Part shown: positions 57,512-64,000 of the stretch, one piece after another
Layout of the letters: each line of letters begins with the position of its first letter
Position numbering within the stretch: the first letter of the stretch is position 1
Virus record (IMG/VR): IMGVR_UViG_3300036780_000209
Coordinates: 62,001 to 126,000 of that record
DNA length: 64,000 nucleotides
Strand: one strand, 5' to 3'
DNA from: a virus
Notes under the pieces: model-generated
What the model was told of the DNA's origin: nothing
What the model saw: the letters and a program-made list of their open reading frames with translations, nothing else
The model's database searches: none
Position numbers and translations under genes: made by a program

Positions 57512-57538
57512 CCGTGACATTACCCAGGTAATCCACGG
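57512..57538. promoter_or_regulatory. Inverted repeat in the Lsr2-like gene leader
   Basis: ATTACC-CA-GGTAAT (57519-57532) is a perfect 6-bp inverted repeat, extended by CCGTG (57512-57516) and CACGG (57534-57538). In the RNA it would form a hairpin ending just before the AGGAGG. It may be an operator or translational switch for the Lsr2-like gene. Confidence 0.5.
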
Positions 57539-57560
57539 ATCATATCACAGGAAATGAAAG

Positions 57561-58088
57561 TCAGTTATTACCGGAGAACTTGTTGTTGTTCAGCGGAAGC
57601 CAGTGCGTATACGCGACGGTGATTCCCTTGGTGACGGCAAGCGCCCCGACGGTGATCGTGTCACCGTCATTGATATCGACGACCTGAACGTTCTGGTAGA
57701 GCTTTCCCCTCCACCGGCTCGGGGTGTTCGCGGTGCCCGGTGGCTTGATGATGAGCGAGGCCGTGACGTAGTTCGGGTTGGCGGCGAGGGCCGTGAACAC
57801 ATCCACGATGTTCCAGGTACCCGCCAGGCCCGCGAGCTGCCACCAGACCGGCTGGTTCCACAGCTCGCGGATGGTGAGCATCAGCGTGCCGCCGGCCAAG
57901 ACGCGGGACGTGGCAATCTCCACGGGGTGCTCCGCGCCGATCGGCTGGATGAACTGATAGGGCTGCCCGATATCGGAGAATGCGCGCTGCCCCGAGTCCT
58001 CCCAGCCCTCGCAGAATGCGATGGGCTGGTGATTGTAGGAGAGAACCGTGTAGCCGCTGCCGACTACGCGGACCTGGGTAGTAGCCAT
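57561..58088 (-). CDS. Tail tube protein
   Basis: The 175-residue protein lies directly after the sheath gene, where contractile phages encode the inner tube. Its sequence is beta-rich with the repeated theme of tube subunits (VRVVGSGYTVLSYNHQPIAF, PVEIATSRVLAGGTLMLTIR, NVQVVDINDGDTITVGALAV). Such proteins polymerise as hexameric rings. ATG is preceded by GAGGGAATGAGAA. Motif identity is weak; the call is strongly supported by position and length. Confidence 0.75.
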   Translation of the reverse strand: MATTQVRVVGSGYTVLSYNHQPIAFCEGWEDSGQRAFSDIGQPYQFIQPIGAEHPVEIATSRVLAGGTLMLTIRELWNQPVWWQLAGLAGTWNIVDVFTALAANPNYVTASLIIKPPGTANTPSRWRGKLYQNVQVVDINDGDTITVGALAVTKGITVAYTHWLPLNNNKFSGNN

Positions 58089-58101
58089 TTCTCATTCCCT
58101 C

Positions 58102-59631
58102 TCAGGGAGACAGGGCATTCTGCGCAGACTGCGTCGTCACGGTGCCGGTGTTGAGGTTGAGCGAGTACTGCACCTGGATGTAGTTCATCGGGATGAACGG
58201 CATGTATTCGAAGGTGCAGGACAAGATGGTCGGATCGCCGGACGGCGGGGCCTGCTGCACGACTGTCACGTTCGTGTAGTCCGAGATGACCCCCTGGGTG
58301 ATGGCCTGCTCCAGGATCGAGGTGAGGGCCGCCTGAACGGTGGCTACCGAGGTCGTCGCGATCGGGGACCCGATCAGGCCCGAGGAGGTGAAGCCCTGGG
58401 TCACCAGGAGGGCGAGGATGTCGCCCTGGCGGACCATGGAGATCTCCCGGTCGTTCAGGGTGTCCATGTCCGTGGTCAGGCCCTGGCGGACCACCAGGAC
58501 ACCGTCCCAGCGCCGGAAGACGATGCATGCGCCCGAGCTGGCCAGGGAGTTCATGAAGCTCTGGGTCATGTTGGTGATCTCAAGCTGGGTGAGGCCGCCG
58601 AAACCGGACAAGGTCTGCTGGGTCAGGCCCGTGCTGATCGGGAGGGTGGACAGGATCGCGCCCAGGGCGACCGCGAGATAGCAGCCACTGGCATTGAAGA
58701 TCGCATTGGTGATCGAGTTGAAGCCGATCACGATCTCCGGGTAGGCCAGGACCAGCCGCCGGCTGGAGAGCAGGGCGCACAGGTTCGGGATGGGCTCGTC
58801 GTTCTCGGAGTAGTTGCGCGGCAGGCCGAAGAACCCGATGCGGGGATAGCCCGCGTTGCTCGCGTTGGTGCAGGCCAGGGCCAGGTCATTGGCCAGGTTG
58901 CCGGCGAAGGCCGCGACGGTGCCGCTCGGGGGGGTCAGGTCGTCACTGAAAACGGGCACCACGATGGTCGCGCTGACCAGGTTGGCGAGCTTGGCGTAAG
59001 CCGAGATGAACTGGGCTTCGAGGTTCCCGTCAGCCGGGTTGAGCGCCACGGTGTAGATCGTGTTGGCCTGGTTCGCGAAGGCGACCTGGGCGGCGTAGCT
59101 GAGCGGGTTGGCGACCTGGGTAGCGTTCGGCGTCGTCGGGATGGAGGAGACGAACGGGCTGCCATAGGCGTTCAGCACGGACTGGTAGTCGGTGAAAACC
59201 TGCGGCTGGTAGTAGGTGATGTCCGCGTAGTTGTACCGGACGGTGACCTGCTGCCCCTCGGTGACGTTCGGGCTGGTGTTGACCCGGAGCACCGAGGTGA
59301 TCGCCAGGGCGCTGTTGCCGGACGGGTCCGGGGTCACGGTCAGGGAGTAATCCACCCCCGAGGTCAGGATCGTTCCGGCCACGTTGGTCACCACGGGAGC
59401 GCCGATGGCCGGAGGGCCGGTCACCGCCGTGGTGAACACCCCGCCGAAGGTGAGCTGGGTGGGCACGGTGGAGGAGATCAGGAAGGACTGGACGGCCGAC
59501 CGGAATCCCAGGGCCGGCCCGCAGATGGCAAGCACCTGCTGCGGCACGCCCGTGCTCGTGATCACGGGCACCGTGGTGTTCGTGACGTAGACGCCCGGAG
59601 CCTGGTACGTCGTGAAGGTCGTGACGGTCAT
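58102..59631 (-). CDS. Contractile tail sheath protein
   Basis: The 509-residue protein begins with TTYQAPGVYVTNTTVPV, a form typical for sheath proteins (x-x-P-G-V-Y-V), and has the conserved core of phage sheaths toward the C-terminus (VVRQGLTTDMDTLNDREISM, then VRQGDILALLVTQG) and the terminal beta-strands. It polymerises around the tube and contracts on infection, classifying the phage as a myovirus. ATG has GGGAGG seven bases upstream, within a stem-loop with the preceding gap. Confidence 0.9.
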   Translation of the reverse strand: MTVTTFTTYQAPGVYVTNTTVPVITSTGVPQQVLAICGPALGFRSAVQSFLISSTVPTQLTFGGVFTTAVTGPPAIGAPVVTNVAGTILTSGVDYSLTVTPDPSGNSALAITSVLRVNTSPNVTEGQQVTVRYNYADITYYQPQVFTDYQSVLNAYGSPFVSSIPTTPNATQVANPLSYAAQVAFANQANTIYTVALNPADGNLEAQFISAYAKLANLVSATIVVPVFSDDLTPPSGTVAAFAGNLANDLALACTNASNAGYPRIGFFGLPRNYSENDEPIPNLCALLSSRRLVLAYPEIVIGFNSITNAIFNASGCYLAVALGAILSTLPISTGLTQQTLSGFGGLTQLEITNMTQSFMNSLASSGACIVFRRWDGVLVVRQGLTTDMDTLNDREISMVRQGDILALLVTQGFTSSGLIGSPIATTSVATVQAALTSILEQAITQGVISDYTNVTVVQQAPPSGDPTILSCTFEYMPFIPMNYIQVQYSLNLNTGTVTTQSAQNALSP

Positions 59632-59639
59632 GCAGACGC

Positions 59640-59667
59640 CTCCCTGGTGGTCACTCCTTCCAGGGAG
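59640..59667 (-). promoter_or_regulatory. Hairpin upstream of the sheath ribosome binding site
   Basis: CTCCCTGG (59640-59647) and CCAGGGAG (59660-59667) form a perfect 8-bp stem that includes the GGGAGG of the Shine-Dalgarno on the minus strand. It may restrain or time sheath translation. Confidence 0.5.
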
Positions 59668-60327
59668 CTACAGGCCGGAGGGCAGGCCAGGGGGGAACTG
59701 CGGCGGCGTGGTTATCAGCGAGTTCGCGGCCGGGAATCCCTCGATGGTGGCGACCACCTGGATCTCGCGCAGATTGACCATCTCCACGGCGGCCGGGTCG
59801 GTCACGAACTCACCCAGAACCTGGATGGCCAGGCCGCGCTCGTAGATCACGTCGTCAGATCCCCAGGGGGTCCCCGGAGCGGCCTGCTCGCCCCGGGGCT
59901 CGATCGTGTCGTAGGACCAGTTCGTCGCGATCATGTCGTTGGCCTCGACGTACTGCCGGAACGGACTGGGGGCAACGGACTGGGCGGCGAAGGCGAGCAT
60001 GGCGATGACCTGGTCATAGATCAGGTCGCACTCGTTGCTGACGTTGAGGGCAGCGATGGTGAAGGACACGTGGCCGGTGAACCGCCAGCGGGTCAGCAGG
60101 TTGCCGGACAGGTCGAACTCGGTGTAGGCGATGCCCGCGATTTTCAGCTCGGCAGCCTCGTAGTTGACCCACACGGCAGGGTAGGCGGTCGGCACCTGGG
60201 GGTAATCCACGGAGCAGAAAACGGGCTGGGAGCCGCCCGCCGGGTCGGTCTCCGGGTAGGTGATCATGAACGCCGACTTGATGGCCTCGACGGCCGTCGT
60301 CTTGATCTCCCTCAGGTACCCGCTCAC
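59668..60327 (-). CDS. Head-tail connector / tail completion protein
   Basis: The 219-residue protein lies between a gp10-like connector and the sheath. It has REIKTTAVEAIKSAFMITYP and an aromatic/beta-rich central part (AYPAVWVNYEAAELKIAGIA, NVSNECDLIYDQVIAMLAF). Location and size fit a tail terminator or connector of the P2/T4-like order. The start is GTG at 60325-60327. Sequence alone does not settle which connector it is. Confidence 0.55.
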   Translation of the reverse strand: MSGYLREIKTTAVEAIKSAFMITYPETDPAGGSQPVFCSVDYPQVPTAYPAVWVNYEAAELKIAGIAYTEFDLSGNLLTRWRFTGHVSFTIAALNVSNECDLIYDQVIAMLAFAAQSVAPSPFRQYVEANDMIATNWSYDTIEPRGEQAAPGTPWGSDDVIYERGLAIQVLGEFVTDPAAVEMVNLREIQVVATIEGFPAANSLITTPPQFPPGLPSGL

Positions 60328-60339
60328 ATATCTTCCGGG

Positions 60340-61059
60340 CTAGAAGCGAGCCCTCCAGAACTTGTCGGCCGCGTAGATGCGGACCGGGAGGATGCCGCCC
60401 TGCTGGGCGGCCCGGGTCATGGCGTGGTTCAGGAACTTCCGGGGGGCCAGGCCGGGGTGCCGCCAGCGGACGCCGATATTGCCCTGGGTAATGGCCCCCG
60501 GGGTCCGGCCCGGGGTGGTCCACGGCCGTGCTGCCTCCCGGCGGCCGAGCGGGCTGCCGATGTGCCCGGGTGCCCCGGGGTAGCTCATCGGCACGGTGTA
60601 CTCTCTCACCTCGCCGGAGACCCTGGATACCTTGCGCACGGTCCGGCGCTGGCCGGACTTCGCGACCCGGCGGAAGATCAGGATCTGCGGCTTGCCGCTC
60701 AGGGTGACCCGGGTCTGTGCTTTCGGGTTCTTCTGCTGCAGCTCGCCCGCCGGGTCGTCCACCCACATGGGGATGGTCTTGCCCGCCAGGCTGAACATGG
60801 TGAACGGCTGAATCCCGTTCTCCTGGAACCACACGTAGGAATCCTGGAAGCCGATCCCGAAATAGTCCTTGCCGTACAACGGGTAAAGGCGGCTGGCCGC
60901 CTGCCCGGTGAGCTTGGGCATGAGGTGCCTGGCTTCCCTGACGGCATTATTTGCCAGGCGGTGCGCACGCCCTCCTGAAATCCCGGAGACTATCATGATG
61001 AGACGGTCGGGATTGGCCGAGATCTTCATCTCGGCGGTCTCACCCGCAAGAACGGTCAC
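60340..61059 (-). CDS. HK97 gp10-like head-tail connector protein
   Basis: The 239-residue protein starts with helical segments (GGRAHRLANNAVREARHLMP) followed by a beta-rich part (YVWFQENGIQPFTMFSLAGK), and ends with a basic C-terminus (HPGLAPRKFLNHAMTRAAQQ). This resembles HK97 gp10/Phage_HK97_gp10-type connectors. GTG overlaps the previous stop as GTGA. It should join the portal ring to the tail. Confidence 0.6.
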   Translation of the reverse strand: MTVLAGETAEMKISANPDRLIMIVSGISGGRAHRLANNAVREARHLMPKLTGQAASRLYPLYGKDYFGIGFQDSYVWFQENGIQPFTMFSLAGKTIPMWVDDPAGELQQKNPKAQTRVTLSGKPQILIFRRVAKSGQRRTVRKVSRVSGEVREYTVPMSYPGAPGHIGSPLGRREAARPWTTPGRTPGAITQGNIGVRWRHPGLAPRKFLNHAMTRAAQQGGILPVRIYAADKFWRARF

Positions 61060-61601
61060 CAGTCATCCTCATCATCCTCGTTACGGCAATCCGGGCAATT
61101 AGCCGGGGAGTCTTCCGGACGGCTCGTGTCGAATACCTTCCCCTCCATGAAGCTCTGCCCGAGCAGACGGCTCCTGGCAAACCGGTGATGACCATCGAGA
61201 AGAAATGTATCTCCCTGGTGCCGGACAAATTTGGAAGGCCCTGATTCCATGTCATCCGGTTCATCATGCAGCGTCTGCCTCATCCGGTATTTAACTTCTT
61301 CCGGATACACATGGCCCTGGTGAGTATAAATAGGCTGACGAAGGGAAACGGCCTCAGTGGGAAGATGATGCCAGTGACGATCTCTCTCGGATTCATCCCT
61401 AGGCCATCCGTGAGTATCCATGATGTGATGAACGCTGTAATTGCTGACCTGGGGTCCCCAGCGGGCCGGAATACCGGTAGAGGTACCTCCGCTGTACTCC
61501 GAATGATCGAGCCAGTGCTCAGCCCGCTGACGACGGCGCTCTCTCGCCTCTTCCCCTGCCTCCTCGAAAGAGGACGTGACCTGGGTCCACAGCAGGCTCA
61601 T
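61056..61601 (-). CDS. ParB/sulfiredoxin-fold protein
   Basis: The 181-residue protein contains a ParB-like core: AVSLRQPIYTHQGHVYPEEV, and the hallmark FLLDGHHRFARSRLLGQ. ParB-like domains in phages have nuclease, CTPase or other roles, and also occur in the N-terminus of the giant protein at 121-4125. The start overlaps the preceding stop as ATGA. The C-terminus has CPDCRNEDDEDDW. It is located among head genes, so it may be packaged with the virion or act on DNA. Confidence 0.65.
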   Translation of the reverse strand: MSLLWTQVTSSFEEAGEEARERRRQRAEHWLDHSEYSGGTSTGIPARWGPQVSNYSVHHIMDTHGWPRDESERDRHWHHLPTEAVSLRQPIYTHQGHVYPEEVKYRMRQTLHDEPDDMESGPSKFVRHQGDTFLLDGHHRFARSRLLGQSFMEGKVFDTSRPEDSPANCPDCRNEDDEDDW

Positions 61602-62722
61602 GACGCTCCGCTCAGGGGATAAGTGACGGATGCCTGCAGGTTCCCCGAGCTGGCAGCGGTCGGGGTGTCCTCGGTGATGAGCGGGGCGCGGATGATCTCG
61701 AACCACGAGAAGTCCACCGGCAGCCTCGTGTAGCTGCCCAGGGCCTCGGCGACGGCGGCCGGGGAGGGCGGGATGCTGTAGGCGACCGAGGTCGGGTCCT
61801 CCAGGTCGGCCTGCATCAGGTTGTAGTCGATGGCGGCCGACTGCTGGTAAGGCAGCGCGAAGCCGGTGCGCAGGGTGGTCCGGCGGGGGACCCGGAGGCG
61901 GAACCGCATGCCGTCCTGGCGGAAGCAGTAGTCCCCGGCCCGGACCCGGAAGTCCGGGGTGCTCTCGATGTTCGCCGCAGCGGTGTTGACGACGCCCCGG
62001 GAGGTCTTCTGCTGGTTCTTGTCCAGGTCGGTGAAGACGGCCGGGCGCACGATCAGGGCGCGGAACCCGCCCTCGAACTGCGTGCCGAAGCAGTCCGGGC
62101 AGCGGTACTGGTTGCCGCCGCCGTAGGCTGACGCTATCCGGGCCTCAGATGCCCGCAGCGTCGCCGACCCGCCGACATCAGCCACGGAGAACGGCACCGT
62201 ATCCGGCGTGCTGGCGGCGTTCTGGAAGCACCTCAGGCACCTCTGGACCAGGCCGGCCTTCTCCTCCAGAGTGGTCCACATCAAGATGAACACGGCCAGC
62301 TCCCCGTACTGCCACAGGGCCTGGGCGTGCCGCTGCCGCTCCTGGTGAACGGCCCAGTGCTGAACATCGCGCTGCCAGGCCTGCAGGACGGGCTGAGGGG
62401 GCACCGGTACCGGGATGCTGATCACGGCCGGGGCATACGCCCCTCCTGAGGCGGCCGGGGCCAGGACGACGACGGGCTCCAGGTTGACCGAGCCGATCGT
62501 GAACTGCGAGCCCGAGCTTCCCGCCAGGATGAAGACGCGCAGCGGCGGCCGGGCAGCGGACTCGAAGACGGTGCCGGGAGCAGTCCCGGCTGCCCCGCTC
62601 CCGGCCGGGGGCGGGGTGGCCTGGGTGACCGGCACCGGACCGGGCAGGGGCGTGAAGACGAGCCCACGGCGCGTCCGGGACCCGGCCCGCAGGCGGGCTC
62701 TCATGAAGTCGGAGGGGTTCAC
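61598..62722 (-). CDS. Head-associated virion protein with zinc-ribbon motif
   Basis: The 374-residue protein starts with a proline-rich segment, then a beta-rich domain (PPLRVFILAGSSGSQFTIGS) and a helical segment (LQAWQRDVQHWAVHQERQRH). Two cysteine pairs (CLRCFQNA and YRCPDCFGTQ) could form a zinc site. The C-terminal half is beta-rich. It overlaps its neighbours by 4 bases on both sides. Such connector or neck proteins are seen in actinophages between capsid and tail genes, but no precise family is evident. Confidence 0.55.
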   Translation of the reverse strand: MNPSDFMRARLRAGSRTRRGLVFTPLPGPVPVTQATPPPAGSGAAGTAPGTVFESAARPPLRVFILAGSSGSQFTIGSVNLEPVVVLAPAASGGAYAPAVISIPVPVPPQPVLQAWQRDVQHWAVHQERQRHAQALWQYGELAVFILMWTTLEEKAGLVQRCLRCFQNAASTPDTVPFSVADVGGSATLRASEARIASAYGGGNQYRCPDCFGTQFEGGFRALIVRPAVFTDLDKNQQKTSRGVVNTAAANIESTPDFRVRAGDYCFRQDGMRFRLRVPRRTTLRTGFALPYQQSAAIDYNLMQADLEDPTSVAYSIPPSPAAVAEALGSYTRLPVDFSWFEIIRAPLITEDTPTAASSGNLQASVTYPLSGAS

Positions 62723-64000
62723 ATCACAGCCTTCCCGGGCGGGACAAGCCCGGCCCCGGCGGCCGGGGATGCCGTGACGACCAGGGGCGGGATGGCCAGC
62801 CCCCCGTTGGAGAGGAGCTGAACCAGGTCCAGGGCAGCCAGGAACTGGGGCTTGCCCGCCGGGACGTACCCTCCCGCCAGGTAGGCGGCCTGCTCAGCCG
62901 GGCTGAATCCCTGGGCGATGGGAACCCACATGACCCGGTTGACCACCGAGGGGCGCCCCACTGCGAAGACCGACCCCCCGTAGCTCGCCCTGAGCGCCGA
63001 GACCCCGAAGTCGGCCGGAGTGCTCAGCGGGGTGTACGCCTGGGAGGTGAAGCTGATCCGGTCGGCGTAATGAGTTTCCCCGGCCGAGGTAGTCGCCGGG
63101 GCAAGCACTACGCAGGCGTAGGCGGCATTCTGCGGGGCCAGGTACCCGCACCAGCTCTCCGTCCAGGAGGAGGTCGAATCGGTGATGGTAAGAGTGCTGG
63201 GGACCGTGGAGACGGGGTTCTGGCCCGAGTCGAACCAGGCGATCTGAACCTGGCAGGACTGCGGGGTGGCCGCCGCCAGGAAGGAGGCCTTCGCCAGGTA
63301 CTCACGGCCCGGGATCACCGCGACAAGCGGGCTGGAGGCCGCCAGGACCTCGCTGTTGAACGGGGCCGTGATGGCCAGGGAGAAGGACCCGTCGAGAGCG
63401 GCGGACGAGGTGATGGCCACCGTGGTGAGGAACCCGGTCCAGCCGGCCACCTGGGCACTGAGGGAGAAGAACCCGTTGCTGGCGATGTAGTGGGCCTCGT
63501 TTGACCCGGGGCTGTCCGCCTGGGCGAAGATGACCGCCACGGCCGCGTTGGCAGGAGAGGTGGCAACGGCCTTGGCCTGAGTCCACGAGCCCGAGGTATC
63601 CGTCACGGTGGCATGGGCGGTGTTCGAGATGACGGTGCCCGTGGCCGTCTGCCACTGGACCCAGGCCTCGCACGTCCGGCTCGCCGAGCCTGCCAGGAAC
63701 CACACGTCCATCTCGTAGCTCGTGTTCGGGCTGACCGCGTAGTTCCCGGTGTTCACGGCCTCGGTGCTGAAAGCCGGGAGCATTTTCAGCGCGAAGATGC
63801 CGGCGGGCGGGGCAACCGGCGGGATCACCCGGCTCACCAGGGCCAGGAACGCGACCCAGGTGCCCAGGGAGGACGCGAAGATCTGGTCGTCCTTGGACAG
63901 CAGGTTCGGGGTCTCCAGGCCGGAGATGACAGAGGTCAGCAGGTTGGGCTGGGCGTTCTGGTAGGTGCTGTCGGGAACGGCGGCGCTGAATTTGCCGCTG
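62719..64000 (-). CDS. Virion protein with tandem carbohydrate-binding-like modules (partial, open at right edge)
   Basis: The reading frame is open to the window edge without a stop, so the start lies beyond 64000. At least two similar beta-sandwich modules occur in the visible part, each with a Y-x-(V/M)-x-x-x-F-L-A-type strand (TSYEMDVWFLAG, EYLAKASFLAA) and WV-containing strand (CEAWVQWQTATG, CQVQIAWFDSG) and an SxSWTxA motif. These resemble carbohydrate-binding module family 4/9-like domains. It may be a minor virion or fibre protein binding cell surface sugars, though its place beside head genes is unusual for a fibre. Confidence 0.55.
   Translation of the reverse strand, partial: SGKFSAAVPDSTYQNAQPNLLTSVISGLETPNLLSKDDQIFASSLGTWVAFLALVSRVIPPVAPPAGIFALKMLPAFSTEAVNTGNYAVSPNTSYEMDVWFLAGSASRTCEAWVQWQTATGTVISNTAHATVTDTSGSWTQAKAVATSPANAAVAVIFAQADSPGSNEAHYIASNGFFSLSAQVAGWTGFLTTVAITSSAALDGSFSLAITAPFNSEVLAASSPLVAVIPGREYLAKASFLAAATPQSCQVQIAWFDSGQNPVSTVPSTLTITDSTSSWTESWCGYLAPQNAAYACVVLAPATTSAGETHYADRISFTSQAYTPLSTPADFGVSALRASYGGSVFAVGRPSVVNRVMWVPIAQGFSPAEQAAYLAGGYVPAGKPQFLAALDLVQLLSNGGLAIPPLVVTASPAAGAGLVPPGKAVM

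Noticed and set aside
1-64000. tRNA genes, CRISPR arrays, insertion sequences or integrase
   Set aside because: No cloverleaf-like gap, regular direct-repeat array, transposase or integrase motif was seen; the gaps are too short for most of these.

Overview
The window is a 64 kb piece of a large, GC-rich, tailed bacteriophage genome. The phage is a myovirus: it has a contractile-tail sheath (58102-59631), a tail tube (57561-58088), a gp25-like baseplate wedge (43029-43466) and a baseplate J-like protein (41216-43036). An actinobacterial host is the most likely one. The evidence is a phage-borne Lsr2-type nucleoid protein (57155-57502), very high G+C by eye, frequent GTG and TTG starts, and several cell-wall hydrolase domains of kinds common in actinobacterial phages. 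Host genus cannot be decided from the sequence.

Nearly everything is transcribed leftward on the minus strand, so the biological order runs from high to low coordinates. From right to left: an incomplete virion protein with tandem beta-sandwich modules, head and connector proteins, a ParB-fold protein, sheath and tube, Lsr2, three small genes (two with Ig-like sequence), the tail assembly chaperone pair with a -1 programmed frameshift, the tape measure, a secreted LysM/transglycosylase/NlpC hydrolase, the baseplate hub with two more wall-hydrolase domains, baseplate genes, tailspike and tail-fibre proteins (34358-50984), a helicase island (30016-34306), a GH25 endolysin, small virion proteins and a holin-like protein (24289-29991). 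A cluster of terminators and promoters at 24160-24287 separates this late block from the replication block (8322-24130). That block holds a flap-endonuclease-like 5' nuclease, primase-polymerase/SF3 helicase, DnaJ-like protein, a possible SSB, DnaE polymerase, RecA, two PD-(D/E)XK-type nucleases and RuvC. Then come the terminase subunits (4375-8049) and a giant protein with several ADP-ribosyltransferase-like regions (121-4125). Portal, capsid and protease genes are not visible and presumably lie beyond the right edge.

Plus-strand genes are few and look like insertions: an HNH homing endonuclease (6909-7442), a small zinc-ribbon protein (27232-27519), a DinG/XPD-type helicase (32336-34306), and a two-gene cassette of a membrane protein and a SLOG/DUF2493-like protein (51074-51800). 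A second HNH gene (1-176) sits over the 3' end of the ADP-ribosyltransferase gene.

The least expected signal is a short inverted repeat, roughly CAAGGTTYCTTG. It sits next to a -10-like hexamer at the replication operon, at both divergent helicase promoters, at the membrane/SLOG cassette, and in variant form upstream of the secreted hydrolase. This suggests one regulator ties early genes and accessory islands together. Other points of interest are a highly structured 96-nt leader before dnaE, a terminator embedded in an opposite-strand gene, and a repeat motif shared by three tail proteins.
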